Source: Candidatus Nomurabacteria bacterium (GTDB lineage: Bacteria; Patescibacteriota; Minisyncoccia; Phycocordibacterales; Phycocordibacteraceae). Taken from it: 45,904 nucleotides of DNA. Both the position numbers and the translations under genes were made by a program. Of this stretch, positions 31,117 to 39,471 are shown piece after piece. Numbering within the stretch: position 1 is the first letter of the stretch; each line of letters opens with the position of its first letter. The stretch is taken from NCBI GenBank assembly GCA_943353835.1, contig CALRBA010000007.1:1-45904 (forward strand). Direction: 5' to 3'. Below the pieces are notes generated by a model. It was given only the letters and a program-made list of their open reading frames with translations, was not told where the DNA came from and made no database searches.

Positions 31117-32334
31117 ATGAAATTTCGTATACAGATAAGAAAAGATGGTTCACAAAACGAAACGCGCGTTGTTGAGGCACCTTCGCGCTTTGACGTATAT
31201 AACCAAATAAAAAACGAGGGCGGTTCCGTCGTATCAATTGAAGAACAGACGGGGTTTAGTCTGGGGGCGTTATCGCGTTTCAATATATCCATCGGAACGG
31301 GCATAAAGCGTATTGAGATAATACGAACAGCCAAAAATCTCTCCGCAATGCTCGGAGCCGGACTCTCCATATCGCGCGCGCTCTCGGTTATTGAGCGTCA
31401 GTCAAGCAATAAAAGTTTTAAGAAAGTTTCTACCGGACTCTCAGACGCCGTTAAAAAAGGCTCATCATTCAATGAGGCTTTAGCAGCATATCCGAAGGTT
31501 TTCCCAGAAATATTCGTCGCGATGGTGCGCGCCGGTGAAGAGTCCGGCTCACTGACTTCTTCTCTTAATGTGGTCGCCCTGCAGATGGAACGTTCAGAAG
31601 AACTGATACGCAAGGTTCGCGGTGCGATGATTTATCCCGCAATAGTTATCACCGCAGTCATTATAGTCGGCATTCTTATGCTTATGTATGTTGTGCCGAC
31701 ACTGACCAGCACATTTGAATCTCTCGGTGCTAAGGTGCCTCTCGCTACGCGGATTATCGTTGCCTTGTCTAATTTCATTGTGGCGCATTCTTTAATAGTT
31801 CTCATGATGATTATCGGGCTAGTCGTTGGGAGTATTGTATTCGTAAGGTCAAAGTTCGGCAGTAGAATTGTTCTTTCTGTCGCTCTGCATTTTCCGGTTA
31901 TCGGAGAACTTGTTCGCGAGACATACACTGCGCGCGCTTCTAGAACATTATCTTCGCTTCTTTCTTCTGGAGTGCCAGTACTCAACGCTCTATCTATAAC
32001 AAAAGCCGTCGTGCATGCAGAAATTTTTGCCGATGTTATAGAAGAAGCAGAGAAACACGTCAAGAAAGGGGGACTCTTATCAACTTCGTTTGCGGAGCAC
32101 ACGAAACTGTATCCTGTCCTCATGAGCGAGATGCTCTTTGTAGGCGAGGAGACCGGCAAGGTCGCCGAGATGCTGAAACAAATTGCAGAATTCTACGAAA
32201 CTGATGTTGCGGAGAAAACGAAGGACCTCTCAACAATCATTGAGCCTGTTCTAATGATTATAATAGGAATTGTGGTCGGTATTTTCGCAGTTTCTATGAT
32301 TGCGCCGATTTATCAACTCTCGTCGGCCATATAA
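31117..32334 (+). CDS. pilC: Type IV pilus inner-membrane platform PilC/GspF
   Basis: A 405-residue platform protein that transmits PilB motion to the growing pilus. Two T2SSF domains: the first around LSAMLGAGLSISRALSVIER ... MVRAGEESGSLTSSLNVVAL, the second around TLSSLLSSGVPVLNALSITK ... MLFVGEETGKVAEMLKQIAE. TM segments follow each (IVITAVIIVGILMLMYVVPT; SLIVLMMIIGLVVGSIVFV; VLMIIIGIVVGIFAVSMIAP). The gene starts 2 nt after the pilB stop. Confidence 0.95.
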   Translation: MKFRIQIRKDGSQNETRVVEAPSRFDVYNQIKNEGGSVVSIEEQTGFSLGALSRFNISIGTGIKRIEIIRTAKNLSAMLGAGLSISRALSVIERQSSNKSFKKVSTGLSDAVKKGSSFNEALAAYPKVFPEIFVAMVRAGEESGSLTSSLNVVALQMERSEELIRKVRGAMIYPAIVITAVIIVGILMLMYVVPTLTSTFESLGAKVPLATRIIVALSNFIVAHSLIVLMMIIGLVVGSIVFVRSKFGSRIVLSVALHFPVIGELVRETYTARASRTLSSLLSSGVPVLNALSITKAVVHAEIFADVIEEAEKHVKKGGLLSTSFAEHTKLYPVLMSEMLFVGEETGKVAEMLKQIAEFYETDVAEKTKDLSTIIEPVLMIIIGIVVGIFAVSMIAPIYQLSSAI

Positions 32335-32335
32335 T

Positions 32336-32722
32336 ATGAAGGTCTTTCGCGGATTCTCGTTTATTGAAGTCATCGTCTCAATCTTTATCATGAGCGTCAT
32401 ACTGATTCTATTGCAAGCAGTCATACAAAGTAGCATTCTTATACGGACTTCAAAGAGTCAAGGTATTGCGCTCTCAATCGCCCGAAATAAGCTTGAGGAT
32501 CTGCGTACAAGCGGATACGTAACTCTCCCGGGAAACGGCTCATTCTCGGACAGCCTACTCGGCACTCTGCCGACAGCCGCCACAACTACGCTCACCGTGA
32601 GTGTCTACAACGCGAAAACGAAGCAGGTCTTGGTAAGCGTCATATGGCTTGAGCCGGGTTCAACAGCCTCTAGTACGGTCTCTCTCTCAACTCTTATAAC
32701 CCAAACTGGTGGACTGCCATGA
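32336..32722 (+). CDS. Type IV prepilin-like protein (minor pilin, PilV-like)
   Basis: A 128-residue prepilin. The short leader MKVFRG is followed by FSFIEVIVSIFIMSVILILL, the type III signal with cleavage after Gly and Glu at position 5. The mature body has the usual N-terminal helix, then a Thr/Ser-rich beta domain (AATTTLTVSVYNAKTKQVLV). It starts after the pilC stop and overlaps the next prepilin by 4 nt. ATG 32336 is preferred over the upstream in-frame start because it leaves a six-residue leader. Probably a minor pilin or pseudopilin; the major pilin is not obvious in this window. Confidence 0.88.
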   Translation: MKVFRGFSFIEVIVSIFIMSVILILLQAVIQSSILIRTSKSQGIALSIARNKLEDLRTSGYVTLPGNGSFSDSLLGTLPTAATTTLTVSVYNAKTKQVLVSVIWLEPGSTASSTVSLSTLITQTGGLP

Positions 32723-33291
32723 CACTCTTTCCACTTCCTCATAAGCATGGATTCACCCTTATTGAGACAGTGATTGTTATTGCTCTCAGTATCAGCGTCA
32801 TGACCGCTCTCACACTTTTAATTTATAATTTCAATAAAATTTCAGTATATAACGAGACCTTCGCGAAATCGTCCGGTTCAGCGAGCGCCATTATGCGCGA
32901 GATAGGATCACTCATCCTCCCCGCCAATGCCATACTCCAAACACACACATTCTCAAATGGAACGTATATTTCTACCTCTACCTCGCTCGTTCTTGAAATA
33001 CCGTCTATTGACAGCGCCGGAAATACCATCGCGAACACGTACGACTATGCGGCGTTTTACCTTGTCGGAACGACGAGGGCATATCGGCTTCTCCAACCAG
33101 ATGCTTTGAGTGCGCGTGCATCTAGTACGAAACAGTTGAGTACGACCATGAGCTCGTTAACATTCACCTACGGCGACACCGATTTTACTAAAGTGAACAC
33201 CACGACCGTTGATGTGCAAACGCAAGCACTCGTGAAGCAAGAAGTCCTGTCTGACCACAGGCGCGAACAATTCCGATTGCGTAATTATTAA
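32719..33291 (+). CDS. Type IV prepilin-like protein (PilW-like)
   Basis: A 190-residue prepilin with leader MTLFPLPHKHG and mature start FTLIETVIVIALSISVMTAL, again with Glu5. The body has helix MREIGSLILPANAI and a long beta-rich C-terminus rich in Ser/Thr/Tyr. It overlaps the previous prepilin by 4 nt. Its size and position fit a PilW-like minor pilin. A prepilin peptidase is expected elsewhere in the genome. Confidence 0.87.
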   Translation: MTLFPLPHKHGFTLIETVIVIALSISVMTALTLLIYNFNKISVYNETFAKSSGSASAIMREIGSLILPANAILQTHTFSNGTYISTSTSLVLEIPSIDSAGNTIANTYDYAAFYLVGTTRAYRLLQPDALSARASSTKQLSTTMSSLTFTYGDTDFTKVNTTTVDVQTQALVKQEVLSDHRREQFRLRNY

Positions 33292-33301
33292 CTCCTTTCA
33301 T

Positions 33302-34669
33302 ATGCACTTACAACCCACTGCGTTTGCGCCCCGCCTAGGACTTGCCCCGCCGAAGCGGAGCGGCGGCGGGTATATACTCGTTCTCGCACTTGTGTTCCTC
33401 GGTATTTTCTTCACGATCGCTACCGCATACCTAAGCTTCATTACAACATCCACGCGAAGCGCACAGTACGACGTTGCGAGCGCGCAGGCGCTCGCGCTCG
33501 CCGAGGCGGGCGTAGATGAAGCGGTGTATCAGTTGAACCAAAACGCAAGTTACGCCGGGGAGACGGGCACGCCGCTTGGCGCAGGGACATTTACCCTAGT
33601 GGTTGAGAATATTGATTCAAATACGAAGCGCGTTACCGCGACCGGTTTTGTCCCCAACAGCCAGAATCCTATAGCAACAAAAATAATAAAAGCTAATATC
33701 GGTCTTAACAATTCCATCATTTCATTCCACTACGGTATTCAGGCGGGGAATGGCGGATTCACGCTCAATAACACTTCAAGTATAACAGGCAATGTATTCT
33801 CAAGCGGTCCTGTCATCGGGAGCAACACCAATATGATACTCGGGAGCGTCGTCTCCTCAGGAGCGACCGGGCTCGTCTACGGAGTTCACGCGACAAGCTC
33901 GGTCTATGCACGCACTATTGGCGAAGCAAGCCAAGCGACCATCATCGATAAAGATGCGTATTATGTTACCAAGACCAACACCACGGTAACCGGCACTTCA
34001 TATCCAAACAGTCCCGACCAACCGTCTGTTTCTCTGCCTATCACCGACGCACAGATAAACGAGTGGGAGACGATTGCCGCTTCTGGAGGCACGATTACCT
34101 CGTGCAATGCACAGGGCAACTATGAAATAACTACGAGTATATCGCTTGGCCCGAAGAAGATTGCCTGCAATCTTGTTATCAAAAGTTCTTCGGCAGTGCT
34201 CATGGTCACAGGTCCTCTCTGGGTCACCGGCAATATCACGACGCAGACGGGCCCCACGATACGCATCGACCCAGCGCTGGGGAGTCAGAACGTGGCGATT
34301 ATTGCAGATAATCCTACAAACCAGTCTGGAAGTGGCATTATCACTATTGGGCAGACAACCGTATTCCAAGGATCTGGATCTACCGGTTCATTCGTCTTCC
34401 TTATCTCACAAAACAACAGTGCTGAGAACGGTGGTTCCACGGTTGCGATCGGTATGGGACAGGGCTCCTCAGCGCTGGTCGCCTACGCAAGCCACGGGCT
34501 CCTCACGCTGAGTCAGAGCGTGGGTGTGAAGGCGGCAACGGGTTATAAAATCGTTCTGTCGCAATCCGCAAATGTGGTCTATGACACCGGTCTCCAGAGC
34601 ACTGTGTTCCAGAGCGGTCCAGGCGGGAGCTGGGTCTTTATTCCAGGCACCTACGGTATCACTCGCTAG
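33302..34669 (+). CDS. PilX-like pilus-associated adhesin
   Basis: A 455-residue protein with an N-terminal TM helix (GGGYILVLALVFLGIFFTIA) and the helical AQALALAEAGVDEAVYQLNQ typical of PilX-type minor components. There is a large extracellular region of beta-solenoid character (VFSSGPVIGSNTNMILGSVV, IKSSSAVLMVTGPLWVTGNI, SQNVAIIADNPTN), probably a surface or adhesive tip domain. The 22 residues before the TM are encoded partly by a GC-rich palindromic stretch (33335-33370) and lack a normal prepilin leader. Last gene of the pilus operon; tpiA follows with its own promoter. Confidence 0.8.
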   Translation: MHLQPTAFAPRLGLAPPKRSGGGYILVLALVFLGIFFTIATAYLSFITTSTRSAQYDVASAQALALAEAGVDEAVYQLNQNASYAGETGTPLGAGTFTLVVENIDSNTKRVTATGFVPNSQNPIATKIIKANIGLNNSIISFHYGIQAGNGGFTLNNTSSITGNVFSSGPVIGSNTNMILGSVVSSGATGLVYGVHATSSVYARTIGEASQATIIDKDAYYVTKTNTTVTGTSYPNSPDQPSVSLPITDAQINEWETIAASGGTITSCNAQGNYEITTSISLGPKKIACNLVIKSSSAVLMVTGPLWVTGNITTQTGPTIRIDPALGSQNVAIIADNPTNQSGSGIITIGQTTVFQGSGSTGSFVFLISQNNSAENGGSTVAIGMGQGSSALVAYASHGLLTLSQSVGVKAATGYKIVLSQSANVVYDTGLQSTVFQSGPGGSWVFIPGTYGITR

Positions 34670-34680
34670 CAGAGTCGGAG

Positions 34681-34686
34681 TATACT
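34681..34686 (+). promoter_or_regulatory. -10 box of tpiA, leaderless
   Basis: TATACT ends 6 nt before ATG 34693. Confidence 0.65.
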
Positions 34687-34692
34687 GTAGCT

Positions 34693-35436
34693 ATGCTTAT
34701 TGTCGCCAACTGGAAAGCGTATGTAGAAGAACTTGCGAAAGCGAAAAAACTTTTTGCAACAAGTAAGAGACTCGCGAAGGCGACTCGCACGACCATCGTG
34801 CTCGCGCCGCCCGCTCCCTTGCTCGGCGCGCTCGCCTTGAGGAATAAATCAAAAGTCGCATTTTCTGCGCAGGATGTATCCGTCACAGACGGCGGTGCAC
34901 GAACTGGTGAAATAATCGCACAGGTGTACTCCGCGGCGGGCGCGACGTATGCGATTATCGGACACTCTGAGCGACGAGCCGTCGGCGACACGGATACAAC
35001 AGTGGCGATTAAGCTTGCCCATTCCATTGCACAGGGACTCTCCCCGATACTATGCGTCGGAGAGAAAGAGCGTGATGTGGAAGGTCGCTATCTCGCTATA
35101 ATTAGAGAGGAATTGACACTAGCGATAGAACCTCTCGCACCGAAAGACCGCATGAAGGTCATAGTCGCATACGAACCGCTCTGGGCGATAGGAAAAGACG
35201 CTGAACACGCTATAGGTCAGAACGATTTAGCCGAGATGGTGCTCTATATTCGTAAGGTACTCGCAGAACTTCTGCCGGGGGAAAGCACACGGAATTCTCT
35301 CATACTTTATGGAGGTTCCGTTGAACCCGGTAATGTACGCGACCTCGCGGGCGCTTCAGGCGTGGATGGATTTCTAATCGGACATGCCTCTGTAGATTCC
35401 CGAATGTTCTCCCTTTTGGTAAAGCAACTTGCTTAA
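34693..35436 (+). CDS. tpiA: Triosephosphate isomerase
   Basis: Interconverts DHAP and glyceraldehyde-3-phosphate in glycolysis. 247 residues with catalytic Lys in MLIVANWKAYVEE, His in YAIIGHSERRAVGDT, Glu in IVAYEPLWAIGKD, phosphate loops LYGGSVEPGNVRD and GFLIGHASVDS. The residues needed for catalysis are intact. It overlaps nothing and is followed after 2 nt by pgk, so the two glycolytic genes form an operon. The mRNA should be leaderless. Confidence 0.96.
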   Translation: MLIVANWKAYVEELAKAKKLFATSKRLAKATRTTIVLAPPAPLLGALALRNKSKVAFSAQDVSVTDGGARTGEIIAQVYSAAGATYAIIGHSERRAVGDTDTTVAIKLAHSIAQGLSPILCVGEKERDVEGRYLAIIREELTLAIEPLAPKDRMKVIVAYEPLWAIGKDAEHAIGQNDLAEMVLYIRKVLAELLPGESTRNSLILYGGSVEPGNVRDLAGASGVDGFLIGHASVDSRMFSLLVKQLA

Positions 35437-35438
35437 CG

Positions 35439-36515
35439 ATGCGAAGCGTCCGCGACATAAAAGTATTTCAAAATATCCCGATACTGGTAAGGACGGCGCT
35501 GAATGTGCCTGTTGAAAACGGAAAAGTTACAAACGATTATCGCCTACGTCGAGCGCTCCCCACCATACGGTATCTCGCAGAACGAGGCGCTCGGGTCGTG
35601 CTGATAGGTCATCTTGGTGATAAAGGGACAGAAACTTTGAAACCGGTTGCGGAGGCGCTCGGCGTTTTAATAAGAGGAGTTTCTTTCTTTGACGAAACAA
35701 TAGGGGTACGTGCGCGCGGAGCTGTACGCGACATGGCTTCCGGAACTATATTAGTTATGGAAAATCTGCGCAGAAATAAGGGAGAGCGGGCGAACGACAC
35801 AGAATTTGCAAAAGAGCTCGCGGCTCTGGGAGATGTTTTCGTACAAGATTGTTTTGATACCTGCCACCGGCCACACGCTTCAATAATAGGCGTTCCTGAA
35901 ATTTTGCCGTCGTATGCAGGATTTCTTCTTGAAGAAGAAATCCTGGAGCTTATGCACGCACTCACTCCGAAGAGCCCTTCACTCGCCGTCATCGGCGGGG
36001 CGAAGTTCAGTACGAAGGAACCGGTACTCAACGCACTTTTGAAAACATACGACCATGTGTTTGTTGGCGGAGCGCTCGCGAACGACTTTCTTAAGGTCGC
36101 GGGAAGAGAAGTGGGGAAGTCTCTCGTTTCAGAAACAGACAAAGACCGTGTTAAGAAAATTCTTATGGACCCAAGACTCGTCATCCCGACTGATTCTGTT
36201 ATTAAAAACGAAATGATTCTGGACCACGGACCGAAGACGTCGGCCCTTCTCTCCGGACTAGCAAGTAAGGCAAAAACGATTCTTTGGAACGGTCCGCTGG
36301 GGAAGTACGAGGACGGCTTCAACGGTGCGACTGACGCCTTCGCCCGAGCGGTCACAGAATCAAAGGCTTATTCAATCATTGGCGGCGGCGACACTGTCGC
36401 CGCCATTGAAGGCCTCGGCCTCTTGCCACTCTTCTCCTTCGTCTCTACTGGGGGCGGCGCTATGCTCTCCTTTCTCGCGCGTGGCACACTCCCCGGCATT
36501 GAGGTCTTACATTAG
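35439..36515 (+). CDS. pgk: Phosphoglycerate kinase, short and divergent
   Basis: A 358-residue Pgk (usual 390-415). Nucleotide domain is clear: AVIGGAKFSTKEPVLNALL, VFVGGALANDFLKVAG, ILDHGPKT, ILWNGPLGKYEDGF, YSIIGGGDTVAAIEG and FVSTGGGAMLSFLARGTLPG. The 3-phosphoglycerate side departs from consensus: RVDFNVP reads RTALNVP (the Asp is gone) and SHLGRP reads GHLGDK (the Arg is Asp). The other basic ligands remain (YRLRRALP, ENLRRN, CHRPHAS). Activity is therefore plausible but may be altered. Its end overlaps the HIT gene by 9 bp tail to tail. Confidence 0.92.
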   Translation: MRSVRDIKVFQNIPILVRTALNVPVENGKVTNDYRLRRALPTIRYLAERGARVVLIGHLGDKGTETLKPVAEALGVLIRGVSFFDETIGVRARGAVRDMASGTILVMENLRRNKGERANDTEFAKELAALGDVFVQDCFDTCHRPHASIIGVPEILPSYAGFLLEEEILELMHALTPKSPSLAVIGGAKFSTKEPVLNALLKTYDHVFVGGALANDFLKVAGREVGKSLVSETDKDRVKKILMDPRLVIPTDSVIKNEMILDHGPKTSALLSGLASKAKTILWNGPLGKYEDGFNGATDAFARAVTESKAYSIIGGGDTVAAIEGLGLLPLFSFVSTGGGAMLSFLARGTLPGIEVLH

Positions 36516-36839
36516 GGATTGTGTATCGTCGAATTTCCGCGGTATGAGGTGTATGTGTACATGCGGCACATCTTTGCCCACAATAGAAAGTTGAATATAG
36601 TCGGCTACTGTTTTTTCTTTCAGCTCCCGTGCGAGCTTCCGTGCAACTTTAAATAGATCGTCTGCGATGTCATCTGGCAATTCCCAAAACCACTGGTGAT
36701 GCTTTGCGGGAACTACAAGCGTGTGACCAGGTCGTACGGGGTGATAGTCAGGAAACGAGACTATCGTATCGTTTTCGTGATGTGCTTTTTCGCTTGAGAT
36801 GTCACCTGCGATTATCTTGCAGAAGATACAGCTTTCCAT
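36507..36839 (-). CDS. HIT-family nucleotide-binding hydrolase
   Basis: A 110-residue histidine-triad protein of the HinT type, which hydrolyses AMP-conjugates. N-terminal ESCIFCKIIAGDISSEKAH with the CxxC, DYHPVRPGHTLVVPAKHH, and the triad HVHIHLIPR near the end. ATG 36839 gives the canonical CIFCKI start; upstream in-frame residues overlap recJ. TATACT ends 8 nt before the ATG, inside a palindrome shared with the divergent recJ promoter. Confidence 0.93.
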   Translation of the reverse strand: MESCIFCKIIAGDISSEKAHHENDTIVSFPDYHPVRPGHTLVVPAKHHQWFWELPDDIADDLFKVARKLARELKEKTVADYIQLSIVGKDVPHVHIHLIPRKFDDTQSLM

Positions 36840-36847
36840 ATGCAGAC

Positions 36848-36857
36848 AGTATACAAT
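36848..36857. promoter_or_regulatory. Shared bidirectional -10 of the HIT gene and recJ
   Basis: AGTATACAAT: on the minus strand TATACT (36853-36848) ends 8 nt before the HIT ATG; on the plus strand TACAAT (36852-36857) ends 9 nt before the recJ ATG. The two hexamers share the self-complementary GTATAC. Confidence 0.65.
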
Positions 36858-36866
36858 GTTCATCAC

Positions 36867-38594
36867 ATGTTTCCTCTGCACGATCCGCTGACTGATGCTC
36901 TGCGCAAAGAGTTGTCGGCGCATGACGACCTGACCGCCGCACTTTTGGTGCGGCGTGGCATTTTGACAAGAGAAGCTGCGGAAAAATTTCTCAATCCATC
37001 ATACGATTTGCATTTACACGACCCATTCCTGATGACGGATATGCACAAGGCCGCGCGACGATTCGCGAACGCAATTATATCCGGAGAAAAAATCGCGGTC
37101 TGGAGCGACTACGATTGCGACGGTATACCTGGCGGTGTATTGCTTCATGATTTTTTGAAAAAAGCCGGAGCGAATTTTGAGAATTATATTCCGCATCGCC
37201 ACGCGGAGGGCTACGGAATGAATGTTGACGGTATAGAAAAATTAGCAAGGAGTGGAGTGGGATTAATAGTGACAGTGGATTCTGGAATTACAGACATCGA
37301 GCCCGTTACGCGTGCAAACGCACTCGGTATGGAGGTGATTATTACGGATCATCACTTGCCTGGAGAGAAATTGCCAAATGCTTTCGCGATTCTAAATCCG
37401 AATGCGCGAGCTGAGGAGACATATCCGTTCAAGAGCCTCTGCGGTTCGGGCGTCGCGTGGAAATTGGTCTGTGCGACACTCGCGATAGAGCCAAAGATAC
37501 GTGAGAAAATACCGGAAGGCTGGGAGAAATGGTTTCTAGACATGGTTGGTCTCGCCACTATCGCAGACATGGTCCCGCTCACGGGCGAGAACCGTGTACT
37601 CGCGACGTACGGGCTTCTCGTTATGCGTAAGTCACCGCGCATCGGTCTACAAAAGATGTGTCGCGGGATGCGTGTAGACCAGCGCGCCATCACTGAAGAC
37701 GACGTCGGCTTCATGATCGCACCACGCGTCAACGCGGCGAGCCGGATGGGCGACGCACGTGATGCCTTTTGTCTCTTCACGACCACAAACGAAGACGAAG
37801 CGGATGCGCTCGCGAAAAAACTAGAGAAGGCGAATCGGTCAAGAAAAGCAGAAGCGGGCGCGATTACGCGCGCTGTGCACACGCGGATTAAAGAGCGCGG
37901 GAATGTGCGGAGTATTATCGCTCTTGGCGACCCCGAGTGGCGGCCAGCTCTGTTGGGCCTAGTCGCTGGAAATATTGCAGATGAGTTTGAACGGCCGGTA
38001 TTTCTCTGGGGAAGAGAAGGAAATATGAGTTTGAAAGGTTCGTTTAGGAGTGGCGGTTCAACACAAGTTATGGAGCTTATGCGCACGACTGAAAATATGT
38101 TCACACAATTTGGCGGGCACGCGGCGGCAGGAGGTTTCACCTTGATTGATACCGAAGTATTTTTTCTTGAAGACCGTCTTGTTGAAGCGTACGGGCGCAT
38201 CATTGTCGACAACGAACAGATTGGCCCGCTCCTCGCGCGCGCTGATTCAGTTATCACTCCTGAAGAGGCTACGCACGCCTTCTTAAAAAAAGTTGGACGT
38301 CTTGCCCCTTTTGGTATGAGTAATCCAAAACCGATGTTTCTATTTTGCGATGTTGTCGTTCGCGAGATTTCACGTTTTGGAAAAGGCGAAGAACATTTGA
38401 AATTAAAAATTGAGGCGAACGACGGGAAAGAAAATATTGATGCTGTTATATTTTTTGTAAAAGGTCCCGTCAAGCGCGTAGGGAGCACGCTCTCGCGTGG
38501 CAGTCGCGTAAATATCCTCGCGCACCTTGAACGCGACACTTTTTCTCGCAACAATCCTGTCCGCCTGCGCATCATTGACATACGACTGGTATGA
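36867..38594 (+). CDS. recJ: Single-stranded-DNA exonuclease RecJ
   Basis: A 575-residue DHH-family 5'-3' exonuclease for recombination and mismatch repair. Motifs: IAVWSDYDCDGIPGGVLL (DxD), IPHRHAEGYGMN, LIVTVDSGITD, EVIITDHHLPGE (DHH), ILNPNA, and DHHA1 with MSLKGSFRSGG and FGGHAAAGGFTL; an OB-like C-terminus follows. ATG 36867 is chosen because of the -10 position; M1 at 36840 would overlap the promoter. Its stop overlaps the -10 of the RNase H gene. Confidence 0.93.
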   Translation: MFPLHDPLTDALRKELSAHDDLTAALLVRRGILTREAAEKFLNPSYDLHLHDPFLMTDMHKAARRFANAIISGEKIAVWSDYDCDGIPGGVLLHDFLKKAGANFENYIPHRHAEGYGMNVDGIEKLARSGVGLIVTVDSGITDIEPVTRANALGMEVIITDHHLPGEKLPNAFAILNPNARAEETYPFKSLCGSGVAWKLVCATLAIEPKIREKIPEGWEKWFLDMVGLATIADMVPLTGENRVLATYGLLVMRKSPRIGLQKMCRGMRVDQRAITEDDVGFMIAPRVNAASRMGDARDAFCLFTTTNEDEADALAKKLEKANRSRKAEAGAITRAVHTRIKERGNVRSIIALGDPEWRPALLGLVAGNIADEFERPVFLWGREGNMSLKGSFRSGGSTQVMELMRTTENMFTQFGGHAAAGGFTLIDTEVFFLEDRLVEAYGRIIVDNEQIGPLLARADSVITPEEATHAFLKKVGRLAPFGMSNPKPMFLFCDVVVREISRFGKGEEHLKLKIEANDGKENIDAVIFFVKGPVKRVGSTLSRGSRVNILAHLERDTFSRNNPVRLRIIDIRLV

Positions 38595-38595
38595 T
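38590..38595 (+). promoter_or_regulatory. -10 box of RNase H overlapping the recJ stop
   Basis: TGG-TATGAT ends 7 nt before ATG 38603; the recJ TGA lies inside the hexamer. Confidence 0.6.
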
Positions 38596-38602
38596 TAAAC
38601 GT

Positions 38603-39022
38603 ATGCGGTTCACGATACATGCCGATGGGGGAGCGCGTGGGAATCCTGGACCGAGCGGGGCCGGTGCGATGATTCGCGACGAATTCGGTGTTTCTGTTGC
38701 GAGCGTCTCTAAATTTCTCGGGCATCAGACTAATAATTTCGCCGAATACGAAGCGGTGATTCTCGCTTTTGAAGCATTAACGAATCTCGTCCCGTCAGAA
38801 GAACGAGAAACAACGGAAGTCGCGGTGAAGCTGGACAGCGAGCTTATCGTGAAGCAGATGAATGGCTTATATAAAGTGCGTCATCCGGTCCTCAAAGAGC
38901 AAAAAGCGCGTCTCGCTCAGGTCGCGGCAGCCTTCGGCACCGTCACCTTCTTTCACGTCCCGCGTGAGCAGAATAGTGACGCTGACGCCCTCGCCAACGA
39001 GGCGATGGATAGAGGTATTTAA
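38603..39022 (+). CDS. rnhA: Type I ribonuclease H
   Basis: A 139-residue RNase HI that cleaves RNA in RNA-DNA hybrids. The catalytic carboxylates are in place: HADGGARGNPGPSGAG (Asp), NNFAEYEAVI (Glu), VKLDSELIVKQMNG (Asp), EQNSDADALANEAMD (Asp). It is the YpdQ/ribonuclease-HI-like type, without the basic protrusion of E. coli RnhA. The start is set at ATG 38603 rather than 38591 from the -10 position. Confidence 0.92.
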   Translation: MRFTIHADGGARGNPGPSGAGAMIRDEFGVSVASVSKFLGHQTNNFAEYEAVILAFEALTNLVPSEERETTEVAVKLDSELIVKQMNGLYKVRHPVLKEQKARLAQVAAAFGTVTFFHVPREQNSDADALANEAMDRGI

Positions 39023-39031
39023 TGTTTGTGG

Positions 39032-39037
39032 TACAAT
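39032..39037 (+). promoter_or_regulatory. -10 box of the second toxin-antitoxin operon
   Basis: TGG-TACAAT ends 7 nt before ATG 39045. Confidence 0.6.
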
Positions 39038-39044
39038 TCCTAGA

Positions 39045-39233
39045 ATGACCACCGCGCAGCTCAATAAGCAGATAGGCGAAATCGTCGAGCAGAAAATACT
39101 CGAGTTTTTTGGCGATCCTGATGAGGGTCTCAAGCTTAAACGGAGTTTTGTACTCAAGCTCCAGAAACGAATGGCAGGAAAAAGAAAAACCATACCGCTC
39201 TCAGTAGTGATGAAGAAGTATGGTCTCGATTGA
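39045..39233 (+). CDS. Putative antitoxin
   Basis: A 62-residue helical protein (TAQLNKQIGEIVEQKILEFF, DEGLKLKRSFVLKLQKRMAG) preceding a RelE-like toxin and overlapping it by 14 bp. No DNA-binding motif is certain. The overlap, gene order and size support an antitoxin. Its start is set by a TACAAT 7 nt upstream; the longer ORF in the same frame overlaps the RNase H gene. Confidence 0.65.
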   Translation: MTTAQLNKQIGEIVEQKILEFFGDPDEGLKLKRSFVLKLQKRMAGKRKTIPLSVVMKKYGLD

Positions 39234-39471
39234 ATTCACTGTTCACGCCCTAAGAGATTTACAGAGATTAGACCCATCCATTAGTAAACGCGTTATAGAG
39301 AAAATATATTGGCTTCAACAGAATTTTGATGTCCTACTTCCGGCACATCTCCACCACGATCGTCGGGAACAATACAAGCTCCGCATTGGTAATTATCGAG
39401 CGGTCTATTCGATAAATGGAAACACCATAACAATCGAGACAGTAGACCATCGACGAGATGTTTATAAATGA
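39220..39471 (+). CDS. RelE/ParE-superfamily toxin (second module)
   Basis: An 83-residue toxin-like protein: FTVHALRDLQRLDPSISKRV, HHDRREQYKLRIGNYRAVYS and the terminal ETVDHRRDVYK, matching RelE-type toxins (LR-x-G-x-YR...HR-x-x-VY). Basic Arg/His/Tyr residues usual for mRNA cleavage are present. It shares 4 nt with comEC (ATGA), so the toxin and comEC are co-translated. It is clearly different from the toxin at 9943-10209. Confidence 0.85.
   Translation: MVSIEFTVHALRDLQRLDPSISKRVIEKIYWLQQNFDVLLPAHLHHDRREQYKLRIGNYRAVYSINGNTITIETVDHRRDVYK

Noticed and set aside
35609-36355. 248-codon antisense ORF over pgk
   Set aside because: Ser/Arg-rich shadow frame with no start signals; pgk is clear.
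37352-38725. 457-codon antisense ORF over recJ
   Set aside because: Shadow of a GC-rich coding frame; Arg/Ser/Pro-rich with no motif, while recJ motifs are complete.
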